From: Bacteroidales bacterium
GTDB lineage: Bacteria; Bacteroidota; Bacteroidia; Bacteroidales; UBA932
NCBI GenBank assembly: GCA_017651785.1
Contig: JAGCCD010000098.1
Span: 1 to 7,757 of the forward strand
Direction of reading: 5' to 3'
Length of the DNA: 7,757 nucleotides
The notes below the pieces were generated by a model. The model was given only the letters and a program-made list of their open reading frames with translations, searched no databases and was not told where the DNA came from. Made by a program: the position numbers and the translations under genes. Of the stretch, positions 1-7,035 are shown in pieces (the first letter of the stretch is position 1; every line of letters starts with the position of its first letter).

Positions 1-645
1 ATATCCCAGCGCCATGAAGGGCGTGACCACTTTGGCCACCTGTGAGATGCTCTTCACGCCGCCGAATATCACGAGCGCCAGAATGGCCACCAGCGCCACT
101 CCGCCCCATATCGGAGCTATGCCGAAGGAGTTGTTGAGGGCGGATGTGAGGCCGTTTGCCTGCACAGTCGGACCGCTGAGGCCGTATCCGATTATGCAGA
201 CTATGGCGAATGCCACTCCGAGCCACTTGGCCCCGAGACCCTGCTCGATATAGCTGAACGGACCGCCGCGGAACACGGTCTTGTGCGGGAACTTGAACAT
301 CTGGGCGAGCGTAGACTCGCTGAACGCCGTAGCCGCGCCAAAGAATGCTATGAGCCACATCCAGAACACAGCGCCCGGTCCGCCGAACGCAATGGCCGTT
401 GCCACTCCCACTATGTTTCCGGTGCCGATTCTTCCCGACAGCGCCATGCAGAAAGCCTCGAAGGATGAGATGCCGCTGCCAAGCCCCGCCTTGCGCGAGA
501 CCAGCGAGCGCACCATCTCAGGAAGGTGCCTCACCTGCACGAAACGGGTGCCGAACGTAAGGAACAAGCCGGCGATGATAAGCAGTGCCACAAGTGCGGG
601 GCTCCACACTATATCGTTGATAATCTGGACGATGCGTGAAAACAT
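1..645 (-). CDS. Sodium:alanine (AGCS family) symporter, N-terminal part, cut by window edge
   Basis: This is an inner-membrane transporter expected to couple Na+ entry to uptake of alanine, glycine or a similar amino acid. I translated it by hand from the ATG at 645-643; the frame stays open to base 1, giving 215 residues of a family usually about 450-540 long. The family signature is clear: GRIGTGNIVGVATAIAF at about residues 71-87, then GGPGAVFWMW at 88-97. A first hydrophobic segment lies near residues 16-31, with others near 92-106, 142-156 and 178-196. RGGPFSYIEQGLG at 126-138 also fits the family. It starts 3 nt after the rodA stop, so it is probably the last known member of the mre operon. 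No Shine-Dalgarno site is visible. The exact substrate cannot be read from the sequence. The family call is firm; the C-terminal half is outside the window. Confidence 0.93.
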   Translation of the reverse strand, partial: MFSRIVQIINDIVWSPALVALLIIAGLFLTFGTRFVQVRHLPEMVRSLVSRKAGLGSGISSFEAFCMALSGRIGTGNIVGVATAIAFGGPGAVFWMWLIAFFGAATAFSESTLAQMFKFPHKTVFRGGPFSYIEQGLGAKWLGVAFAIVCIIGYGLSGPTVQANGLTSALNNSFGIAPIWGGVALVAILALVIFGGVKSISQVAKVVTPFMALGY

Positions 646-648
646 AGG

Positions 649-1941
649 CTAGAAGTACTTCTTTTCCTGGCGTTCCAGGGCGATGAAAATGAATATGAGC
701 AGGGTGAAAGACCACAGCGACGAGCCGCCATAGCTGAAAAGAGGTAACGGTATGCCGATAACGGGCATAAGGCCTATCGTCATTCCGATGTTGATGAAAA
801 GATGCATGAACAGGCAGGAGGCGACGCAGTAGCCGTAGATGCGTGTGAACGCGCTCCTGGCGCGCTCGGCATCCTGCACTATCCAGAATATCAGCAGTCC
901 GTACATGACGATTACGAAGAGGCTCCCCATAAAGCCCCACTCCTCTCCAACGGTGCAGAAAATGAAGTCGGTGCTCTGCTCGGGTACAAAGCCGAAAGTG
1001 GTCTGCGTGCCCTGCAGGTAACCCTTTCCGAACAGGCCGCCGGAGCCTATGGCTATGAGCGACTGGTGCACGTTGTAGCCGAATCCCTTGGGATCTTCCT
1101 TCATGCCCAGCAGCACTTCGATGCGGCCTCTCTGATAGTCTTTCAGCACATGGTTGAAGAAGAAGTCGGACGCGAATATGAGCGCCATAGCAGCGGCCAG
1201 GCCTATGAGTGTATTGCGCACCACGGCCCTCCTGGCACGGAGGGACTGCACCCTCCTGAGGTAAGAGATAAGGAGAGCGAGCGCCACCGCGGCCGCCACT
1301 GCGGCCGATATCCACCAGTGCGTGGTTAGCGTAAGGATGAACAGCAGTATGGCCATTCCGGCAAAGCCGAGCCACCATCCGGAAAGCCCCTCACGGTACA
1401 GTACGAATATGAATCCCGTGTACACCAGGGCGGAACCGGTCTCGCTCTCTGCTATTATTACCAGCATCGGCAGAGCCACCACAGCCACCGCCAGCAGAAG
1501 ATTCTTCGGGGAGCTCATCTTGAACGCGGGCCTGCTCATAAGCGCGGCCAGCACCAGCGACGTGGTGATTTTTGACAGCTCGGCCGGCTGGAACTTCACA
1601 GGTCCCAGTTCGAACCAGGAATGCGAGCCTTTTACATTGTTGCTCATAAAGATTACGAGCACCAGCAGTATGAGCACCAGTCCGTACGCAGGCTTGCATA
1701 CGCTCTCCCAGAAGTACGGTTGAATGACGAAGAGCACGATCAGGGCGATTACGACGGCGCCTGCAATCCAAACCGCCTGCTTGCCGCAGTTGAAGCTCAG
1801 GTCGAAAATGCCGGACGGCTCCCCGCTTCGCACCGCGGCGTAGATGTTTATCCAGCCGAAGAGCATTATAAGCAGGTAGAGCACGATGAGTCTCCAGTCC
1901 ACCGTGCGCCTTAGTCCTCTGTCCAGTTGCTCTTCGTTCAT
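649..1941 (-). CDS. rodA: RodA, SEDS-family peptidoglycan glycosyltransferase of the elongasome
   Basis: RodA polymerises lipid II into glycan strands in the inner membrane and works as a pair with the transpeptidase PBP2. The 430-residue protein is polytopic, with about ten hydrophobic segments. SEDS motifs appear in order: HSWFELGPVKFQPAELSKI (107-125), SLIAIGSGGLFGKGYLQGTQ (294-313), FVPEQSTDFIFCTVGEEWGF (318-337) and PVIGIPLPLFSYGGSS (393-408). D325 in the third block matches the Asp needed for polymerase activity in known RodA proteins. The motif normally read as QPDxGT/S appears here as ESETGSAL (165-172), with Glu for Asp; I believe this is common in Bacteroidetes but cannot check. It is about 60 residues longer than E. 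coli RodA, mainly in the middle (about 190-270), which includes a basic stretch RRVQSLRARR. The start overlaps the mrdA stop as ATGA (1941-1938), which suggests coupled translation. Neighbours and motifs favour RodA over FtsW. Confidence 0.96.
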   Translation of the reverse strand: MNEEQLDRGLRRTVDWRLIVLYLLIMLFGWINIYAAVRSGEPSGIFDLSFNCGKQAVWIAGAVVIALIVLFVIQPYFWESVCKPAYGLVLILLVLVIFMSNNVKGSHSWFELGPVKFQPAELSKITTSLVLAALMSRPAFKMSSPKNLLLAVAVVALPMLVIIAESETGSALVYTGFIFVLYREGLSGWWLGFAGMAILLFILTLTTHWWISAAVAAAVALALLISYLRRVQSLRARRAVVRNTLIGLAAAMALIFASDFFFNHVLKDYQRGRIEVLLGMKEDPKGFGYNVHQSLIAIGSGGLFGKGYLQGTQTTFGFVPEQSTDFIFCTVGEEWGFMGSLFVIVMYGLLIFWIVQDAERARSAFTRIYGYCVASCLFMHLFINIGMTIGLMPVIGIPLPLFSYGGSSLWSFTLLIFIFIALERQEKKYF

Positions 1942-3770
1942 TGGTTTATGAGTTTAGTGCGCATCACGCGCGCTTCAAGGTCCTTGCGGCCCTCGCTCAC
2001 CTCGCCTCGAAGATACTTTTCTATCATCAGCGAAGCGATGGGGCATGCCCAGCTGGCGCCGAATCCGGCGTTCTCTATGTATGCCGCCACGGCGATCTTG
2101 GGATCGTCCTTGGGCGCGAAGCAGATGAACACGGAATTGTCTTTTCCGTGCGGGTTCTGGGCGGTGCCGGTCTTGCCGCAGATGTCAAGCCCAGGAACGT
2201 ACGCCACGGTTGCGGTGGCTCCGTCGCCGAACTGGTTCACGGCTTTCCACATTCCATGTACCATTGCAGGGAAGTGAAGGGTGTCCACCTTAGTGTACTG
2301 CTTTTCGTAGTACTTGGGGTCTATCTGGATCCTCTCCGACGCCTTTACTACGTGGGGGATGTAGTAGTAGCCCCTATTGGCCATTATGGCCGCCAGATTG
2401 GCTATCTGCAGCGGCGTAGTCAGGATTTCTCCCTGGCCGATGGAAAGCGAAACTATGGTGGGGAAGCGCCAGTGGCCTTTGCGGTAGCGCTTGTTGTAGA
2501 AATCTGCCGAGGGGATGTTGCCGCTCAGCTCGGAAGGGAAGTCGCTGCCCAGCTTGTTTCCGAATCCGAAACTCATCACCATTTCCCGCCAGTGGTTGTA
2601 GGCATCCTCTGTTGAGTTGTATGCCGGATTCTCCAGTATTGTTCGCAGGACGTAGCAGAAATAGCCGTTGCAGGACATCATTACCGCATCTTCCATGTTG
2701 AGGGGCGAGCGGTGAAAGTGGCATCCGAGCTTCTTTCCGCTTGAGGTGTATACGTAGCCGGCGCTGCAGGGATAGTACATATTGGGCTTTAAAACGCCGT
2801 CCTGCAGGCCTACGAGGCCGTTCACAAGTTTGAAGACCGATCCCGGAGGGTACGACGCCGACACCGTCCTGTTGTACAGGGGCTTGTGCTTGTTCTGCGA
2901 GAGTTCGCTGTAGTGCTTGCCGAAGTCGGCAAGGACGCTGACGTCGATTCCGGGGCTGGATACCATCGCAAGGATCTCTCCCGTGGAGGGCTCAATAGCC
3001 ACCACGCTGCCTTTCTTGCCGTTCATCAGCTGCTGGCCGTAGCTCTGAAGGTAGGCGTCGATGGTGGTGGTGATGTCTTTGCCCGGGACGGCCTCTACGT
3101 CGTACTCACCCCCCTTGAAGGGGCTTTTCTGGCGGCCTCGCGAGTCGCGCAGATAGATGTGCCAGCCGGTCTTGCCGCGCAGGTCGTCCTCGCGGGCGGC
3201 CTCAAGTCCCGTACGGCCGTAGTAGTCTCCGGGTCTGTAGTCGGGGTGATCCTCGAGGAACTCGGAGTTTACCTCGGAAATGTATCCCAGAAGGTTGCCT
3301 CCGGCGTTGAAGGGGTATTCGCGCACGCCGCGGGCCTGGCTCTTGAAGCCGGGGAACATATACTGCTGCTCGGCGAATCTGAGGTAGGTCTCTGCATCGA
3401 CCTGCTTTATGAAGGTAAGCGTCTGCCAGCCTATGCGGGAGCGGTAGTTGTGGTAGTACTCCATCCTCTCGCGGACAAAATCGGCGGTCGTGTCAAGCGC
3501 CTGGGCGAGCGCGAGCGTATCGAACTCGGTCACTTCCCTGGGGGTGACCATTATGTCGTAGCAGATGCGGTTGCCGACGAGCAGCACGCCGTTGCGGTCG
3601 TAGATGACGCCCCGGGGAGGGTAGATGACCTCGCGCGTCATTGAGTTGTTGTCGGCGTCTATCTTGTACTTCTCGTTGATTATCTGCACGTAGAAGAGCT
3701 TTCCGAGCAGCACTGCCAGCACTGCCCCGAGTCCTATGAGGAGCTTGGTAGAGCGGTTGTTGCGTTCCAT
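1938..3770 (-). CDS. mrdA: Penicillin-binding protein 2, elongasome DD-transpeptidase
   Basis: PBP2 cross-links new peptidoglycan during side-wall growth as the partner of RodA. The 610-residue protein has a short cytoplasmic tail, one membrane anchor (about 8-30), a pedestal beginning with PPRGVIYDRNG (51-61), and a C-terminal transpeptidase domain from about 250. All three catalytic motifs are present: SVFK with nucleophile S311 and K314 (within YPPGSVFKLVNG), SCN at 366-368, and KTGTAQ at 533-538. GQGEILTTPLQIANLAAIMA (445-464) is also typical of class B PBPs. I chose the ATG at 3770 rather than the longer frame from 3881. The extra 37 residues lie inside mreD and are low-complexity, while MERNN followed by the anchor is a normal PBP2 start. 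This start is 1 nt after the mreD stop, and the gene end overlaps rodA by 4 nt. Length is close to the usual 600-650. Confidence 0.96.
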   Translation of the reverse strand: MERNNRSTKLLIGLGAVLAVLLGKLFYVQIINEKYKIDADNNSMTREVIYPPRGVIYDRNGVLLVGNRICYDIMVTPREVTEFDTLALAQALDTTADFVRERMEYYHNYRSRIGWQTLTFIKQVDAETYLRFAEQQYMFPGFKSQARGVREYPFNAGGNLLGYISEVNSEFLEDHPDYRPGDYYGRTGLEAAREDDLRGKTGWHIYLRDSRGRQKSPFKGGEYDVEAVPGKDITTTIDAYLQSYGQQLMNGKKGSVVAIEPSTGEILAMVSSPGIDVSVLADFGKHYSELSQNKHKPLYNRTVSASYPPGSVFKLVNGLVGLQDGVLKPNMYYPCSAGYVYTSSGKKLGCHFHRSPLNMEDAVMMSCNGYFCYVLRTILENPAYNSTEDAYNHWREMVMSFGFGNKLGSDFPSELSGNIPSADFYNKRYRKGHWRFPTIVSLSIGQGEILTTPLQIANLAAIMANRGYYYIPHVVKASERIQIDPKYYEKQYTKVDTLHFPAMVHGMWKAVNQFGDGATATVAYVPGLDICGKTGTAQNPHGKDNSVFICFAPKDDPKIAVAAYIENAGFGASWACPIASLMIEKYLRGEVSEGRKDLEARVMRTKLINQ

Positions 3771-3771
3771 A

Positions 3772-4275
3772 CTACTCGGGCCTGAGTATTCTTGCGATTC
3801 CCAGGCACACGGGCGTGCTGAGGGCGGTTGAGATAAGGAAACGGAGGGCGCCGGCCCAGAAGCCGTAAGTGCCGGCAGCATCCGCTACAACGTACACGAG
3901 GAAGTAGATTGAACAGAGGATCAGAGTGGCGAGGGCGAATTTTGGCACGCCGAACCAGGTGAGGGTGAGCTCTCCTTCGCGCGGGCCGAGTTCGTCGCCG
4001 AAGAGGGCGTATACCAGCGAGTTGCGTGCAAGTCCCACGGGCACGAGCGCCGCTGCGGTGAGGCCGAGCATGCCGGTAGAGAAGAAGTCTACGGCAAAGC
4101 CGAGCGCGAAGCTGATGAGCATCATTGGCACGTTGCCCAGGCGGAGAGGCAGCATCAGGATGAGCACCGGGAGTATCGACAGCACGGCGTAGCGGGACAG
4201 GTCCAGGAAGTTGCACAGGATAATCTGCACAACCGTGAGCACCGCAAACACAATCCAGAAACGCCAGTCTTTCAT
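3772..4275 (-). CDS. mreD: MreD, rod-shape-determining membrane protein
   Basis: MreD is a small integral membrane subunit of the rod complex that binds MreC and helps control PBP2-RodA. The 167-residue product is almost wholly hydrophobic, with about five or six likely membrane segments (about 5-22, 30-45, 48-66, 70-90, 112-131, 140-160). The segment GFAVDFFSTGMLGLTAAALV (59-78) resembles the conserved central part of MreD, where an Asp-Phe-Phe follows a glycine-rich helix. Sequence conservation in this family is weak, so the call rests mostly on size, topology and position between mreC and mrdA. Its ATG overlaps the mreC stop as ATGA (4275-4272), and its TAG stop is 1 nt before mrdA. An overlapping frame (4216-3734) is arginine-rich nonsense and is not a gene. 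Confidence 0.92.
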   Translation of the reverse strand: MKDWRFWIVFAVLTVVQIILCNFLDLSRYAVLSILPVLILMLPLRLGNVPMMLISFALGFAVDFFSTGMLGLTAAALVPVGLARNSLVYALFGDELGPREGELTLTWFGVPKFALATLILCSIYFLVYVVADAAGTYGFWAGALRFLISTALSTPVCLGIARILRPE

Positions 4276-5090
4276 CGCGACAGATTCTCTATGGTTTCAC
4301 GGTCGGGGTTTTCTGCCACTATCACGTAGCGGGTGGAAGTGAGGTCTACGAACAGTTTCACGTCAACTATGCCCACGGCTCCGTCTATGACCCGCAGGCC
4401 CTCGGTTACGCCCAGAGGGATGTCGGGAGGGAATACCTTGGACTTGCCGCTTGTCCAGACGGTGTCGCCGGCGGGGATGTCGAGGTGAAGGGGAATGTCG
4501 CCCAGAACCACTTTGTTGGTGCCGCCGCCGTCCCAGCGCATGGGGACGACGATGCCCTCACGGCCGATGCGCGCACTCACGTTCACCCTCTCGTTCATCA
4601 GCGAAAGGCCGTATGAGTACCGCTTGTCTACGGCGTACACCATCCCTACCACGCTGTTGGGGGTGATGATGGCGCTTCCGGGGACTATGCCGTCGTTGCT
4701 GCCCTTGTCGATGATTATGTAGTTGTGGCGGGAGTTGGTGCCCATTGCCGTAATCTCTGCCGGAATATAGTTGAAGCGGGGCGGGAGATTGGCTGAATCC
4801 AGCTTGGCCATGGCAGTCAGGGTGCGCTCGAGCTCTTTGTAGTGCTGGAGTTCCTTGAACAGCTCGTAGTTGCGGCCGGCGAGGATGTCGTTCTGTTCCC
4901 TCAGGCCGAAATAGTTCTTTACCTTCTCCACGCCGCCCCAGGTGAGGGCCATGACATTGTGCGAGAAGCGGTTGAGCCAGATATTCTGCAGTGCCGAGGA
5001 AGAGTGCAGCATGGACAACGCGGCAATCTCCAGGAGTATGAAGATTGCCGCGGTGGCTATTCCTGTCCAGACCGTCCTTCCTTTGGGCAT
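4272..5090 (-). CDS. mreC: MreC, rod-shape-determining scaffold protein
   Basis: MreC is a periplasmic scaffold anchored in the inner membrane that joins MreB and MreD to PBP2 and is thought to switch PBP2-RodA to its active state. The 272-residue protein shows the standard layout: a short basic N terminus (MPKGR), one membrane helix (about 8-28), a heptad-like coiled-coil stretch (about 63-96), then a beta-rich domain. The hallmark block HNYIIIDKGSNDGIVPGSAI (122-141), followed by SVVGMVYAVD (146-155), is characteristic of the family. Length is normal. It begins 6 nt after the mreB stop with no visible Shine-Dalgarno sequence and ends overlapping mreD by 4 nt. Confidence 0.96.
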   Translation of the reverse strand: MPKGRTVWTGIATAAIFILLEIAALSMLHSSSALQNIWLNRFSHNVMALTWGGVEKVKNYFGLREQNDILAGRNYELFKELQHYKELERTLTAMAKLDSANLPPRFNYIPAEITAMGTNSRHNYIIIDKGSNDGIVPGSAIITPNSVVGMVYAVDKRYSYGLSLMNERVNVSARIGREGIVVPMRWDGGGTNKVVLGDIPLHLDIPAGDTVWTSGKSKVFPPDIPLGVTEGLRVIDGAVGIVDVKLFVDLTSTRYVIVAENPDRETIENLSR

Positions 5091-5096
5091 GTGGCT

Positions 5097-6119
5097 TTAG
5101 CGCATCAGGAAGGAGTAGCGGTCGGTATCCTTGAGGGCCTCGCAGGTGCCGCGTGCAACGGCGTGCAGGGGATCTTCGCAAACGTGGAACTGGATGTTCA
5201 CCTTGTCCGTGAGACGCTTGTCAAGGCCGCGCAGCTGAGCTCCGCCGCCGGAAAGGTAAATGCCGTTCTCTACTATGTCGGAATACAGCTCGGGAGGAGT
5301 ATTCTCCAGTACGTGAAGGATGGAGGTTTCTATCTTTGCGATTGACTTGTCCAGGCAGTGGGCGATTTCCTGATGGGTGATGGTGGCCTCTACGGGGTGG
5401 GCGGTCATGAGGTTTGGACCGCGCACGATGAAGGGCTCGGGCTCCTCTACCAGATCCGGAATTACGGCGCCCACGGCTATCTTGATCTTCTCTGCCGTGA
5501 TTTCACCCACGCGGATGTTGTGCTGCTGGCGAAGGTATTGCTGGATGTCGGCCGTGAACACGTCGCCTGCGGTACGGATACTCTCCTGGAACACGAGGCC
5601 GCCCAGGGAAATGACCGCAATCTCTGTGGTACCGCCGCCTATGTCTACAACCATGCTTCCTACAGGCTCCTCTACGGGAAGACCTATTCCCAGGGCTGCG
5701 GCCATGGGCTCGAAGATAAGGTAGACGTCGCGGCCGCCAGCGTGCTCGGTTGAGTCTCGAACGGCCCTGATCTCAACCTCAGTTGAGCCAGAGGGGATGC
5801 CTACCACAACCTTGAGGTTGGGGGTGAAAAGGCTGCGGTGCTTGCTGTTGACCTGCTTGATGAAGCCGCGGATCATCATTTCCGCAGCGTTGAAGTCTGC
5901 GATCACGCCGTCCCTCAGGGGGCGGATGGTACGTATGCCGGGATTGTTGCGCTCGTGCATGAGCTTTGCCTTCTGGCCTATGGCTATGCACTTGCCGGAG
6001 CTGTTGTCTATTGCGACTATGCTGGGTTCGTCGAGCACTATCTGGTCATTCTGGTAAATGACGGTATTGGCCGTGCCCAGGTCGATTGCCAGCTGTTGGT
6101 TCAGGAATGAAAATGCCAT
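5097..6119 (-). CDS. mreB: MreB, bacterial actin homologue
   Basis: MreB forms ATP-bound filaments under the inner membrane that direct lateral cell-wall synthesis and so set rod shape. The 340-residue length is normal. Actin-fold nucleotide motifs are complete: phosphate-1 DLGTANTV (13-20), RPLRDGVIADF (67-77), FEPMAAALGIGLPVEEP (136-152), phosphate-2 VVDIGGGTTEIAVISLGG (157-174), and the adenosine loop IYLSGGGAQLRGLD (287-300). The N terminus MAFSFLNQQLAIDLG carries the short hydrophobic stretch that many MreBs use to touch the membrane. It is the first gene of the operon, with a promoter box 27-34 nt upstream of the start. The single copy here does not exclude paralogues elsewhere. FtsA and DnaK are ruled out by length and motifs. 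Confidence 0.98.
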   Translation of the reverse strand: MAFSFLNQQLAIDLGTANTVIYQNDQIVLDEPSIVAIDNSSGKCIAIGQKAKLMHERNNPGIRTIRPLRDGVIADFNAAEMMIRGFIKQVNSKHRSLFTPNLKVVVGIPSGSTEVEIRAVRDSTEHAGGRDVYLIFEPMAAALGIGLPVEEPVGSMVVDIGGGTTEIAVISLGGLVFQESIRTAGDVFTADIQQYLRQQHNIRVGEITAEKIKIAVGAVIPDLVEEPEPFIVRGPNLMTAHPVEATITHQEIAHCLDKSIAKIETSILHVLENTPPELYSDIVENGIYLSGGGAQLRGLDKRLTDKVNIQFHVCEDPLHAVARGTCEALKDTDRYSFLMR

Positions 6120-6146
6120 AATTCAGTACAGTAAACTATATTCGTA

Positions 6147-6154
6147 CAAAAATA
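6147..6154 (-). promoter_or_regulatory. Predicted -7 box of the mre operon promoter
   Basis: On the minus strand this reads TATTTTTG, an exact fit to the Bacteroidetes primary-sigma -7 consensus TAnnTTTG. Transcription would begin near 6140, leaving a leader of roughly 20 nt before the mreB ATG at 6119. The expected -33 element (about 6174-6178) is weak. It is the only exact match I found in the gap on this strand. Confidence 0.6.
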
Positions 6155-6176
6155 ACCATTTTTCAAGAAAAACCAC

Positions 6177-6184
6177 TAATTTTG
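6177..6184 (+). promoter_or_regulatory. Predicted -7 box of the ispD promoter
   Basis: The sequence TAATTTTG matches the Bacteroidetes consensus TAnnTTTG exactly. A start site around 6189-6192 would leave a leader of only about 5-8 nt before the ATG at 6197. No good -33 TTTG is seen near 6153-6157. The box lies 22 nt from the oppositely facing mreB box. Confidence 0.55.
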
Positions 6185-6196
6185 TTATCCAAGTTT

Positions 6197-6907
6197 ATGA
6201 GCTCTCGGGAAGTATATGCCATTTTTGTAGCGGGCGGCAGCGGCACCCGTATGGGGGGGGACGTGCCCAAGCAGTTCCTCGACCTTTGCGGTGAGCCCGT
6301 CCTGCTGCGCTCCATAGGCCGTTTCCTCGAGGCTGCCCCCTCTGCGCACGTCATTGTTGTTCTCCCGGCAGCCCATATCCAGACCTGGCGGGAGCTGTGC
6401 ATAAAGCACGCCGTCTCGTTTGCGCAGACCATCGTTAAAGGCGGAATGACCAGATTCCATTCAGTGCAGGCAGCTCTTGAGAAGGTCCCTGACGGAGTGA
6501 TTGTCGCCGTGCACGACGGCGTGAGGCCCCTCGTGTCGCCGGCTATGGTTCGTGGAATGATTGAGTCAATGGAAGCCGGAGTTTACACTGGCGCAGGTTC
6601 CGGAGCCATTTCCACCTCCGCCGTCCGGGCACTTATTCCGGCACTACCGGTAACCGACACCCTCCGCTGTCTTGAGCCCGGCACCACCCTGCCACCCAGA
6701 AGCTCCCTCGTCGCCGTCCAGACGCCCCAAATGTTTCTGTCAGAAGACATTAAGCGCGCCTACGCCCAACCCTACGACACCTCCTTCACCGACGACGCTT
6801 CCGTAGTAGAGCGCCTCGGCATTCCCATCTCCATCTTCCCCGGAGATAAACACAACATCAAAATCACCACCCCCGAAGACCTCTCCCTCGCCCGGCTGCT
6901 TTTGTAA
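6197..6907 (+). CDS. ispD: IspD, 2-C-methyl-D-erythritol 4-phosphate cytidylyltransferase
   Basis: IspD is a cytosolic enzyme that joins CTP and 2-C-methyl-D-erythritol 4-phosphate to give CDP-ME, the third step of the MEP isoprenoid pathway. The 236-residue length is normal. Visible motifs: nucleotide-binding loop AGGSGTRMGGDVPKQF (12-27) with R18 and K25, KGGMTRFHSVQAAL (81-94), VHDGVRPLV (105-113) with D107 and R110, PVTDTLR (151-157), VQTPQMF (174-180), FTDDASVVE (197-205), and GDKHNIKITTPEDL (216-229) with K222. The motif commonly read as HDAARP is HDGVRP here. I start at the ATG 6197. An in-frame TTG at 6182 lies inside the promoter box and would add five residues (with that TTG read as Met) that the family does not need. 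The gene diverges from mreB. A run of eight G (6253-6260) sits in the nucleotide-binding loop. IspD feeds undecaprenyl phosphate supply, a loose link to the neighbouring wall operon. The lack of an added IspF domain makes it single-function. Confidence 0.95.
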   Translation: MSSREVYAIFVAGGSGTRMGGDVPKQFLDLCGEPVLLRSIGRFLEAAPSAHVIVVLPAAHIQTWRELCIKHAVSFAQTIVKGGMTRFHSVQAALEKVPDGVIVAVHDGVRPLVSPAMVRGMIESMEAGVYTGAGSGAISTSAVRALIPALPVTDTLRCLEPGTTLPPRSSLVAVQTPQMFLSEDIKRAYAQPYDTSFTDDASVVERLGIPISIFPGDKHNIKITTPEDLSLARLLL

Positions 6908-6922
6908 CCGCGCTTCTCAGTC

Positions 6923-6943
6923 ATGCCCGACCTGATCGGGCAT
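6923..6943. repeat. Short palindrome, 8-bp arms, just after ispD
   Basis: ATGCCCGA and TCGGGCAT form a perfect 8-bp stem around the 5-base loop CCTGA, beginning 16 nt after the ispD stop. No T-run follows on either strand, so it is not a textbook intrinsic terminator. It could still mark or stabilise the ispD mRNA end. It resembles the short palindromes dispersed through many bacterial chromosomes. Confidence 0.7.
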
Positions 6944-6994
6944 CCCATGGTTTGGTTTCGGCAGCTCCGTTGCGCAAGGAGTATGTTGAAAAAC

Positions 6995-7035
6995 TAAATT
7001 GGCCAAATCGTCCACTGGACGTTTTGACCAATTTA
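6995..7035. repeat. 41-nt near-perfect palindrome inside the element
   Basis: Two 20-nt arms (6995-7014 and 7016-7035) surround one central base. They match at 18 of 20 positions, from TAAATTGG at the left to CCAATTTA at the right, with CGTCC and GGACG near the centre. It abuts the left arm of the outer inverted repeat exactly. No T-run follows. Confidence 0.75.

Noticed and set aside
518..1378. Long minus-strand frame of 286 codons overlapping rodA, and similar frames opposite mrdA, mreC and mreB
   Set aside because: They are Arg/His/Pro-rich or Val/Gly-rich shadows of well-supported genes in other frames.
3771..3881. 37-codon N-terminal extension of PBP2
   Set aside because: It lies inside mreD, is proline/serine-rich with no homology I can see, and the ATG at 3770 gives a normal PBP2 start just before the membrane anchor.
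6182..6196. TTG start for ispD
   Set aside because: It falls within the exact -7 promoter box and adds residues that IspD proteins do not need.
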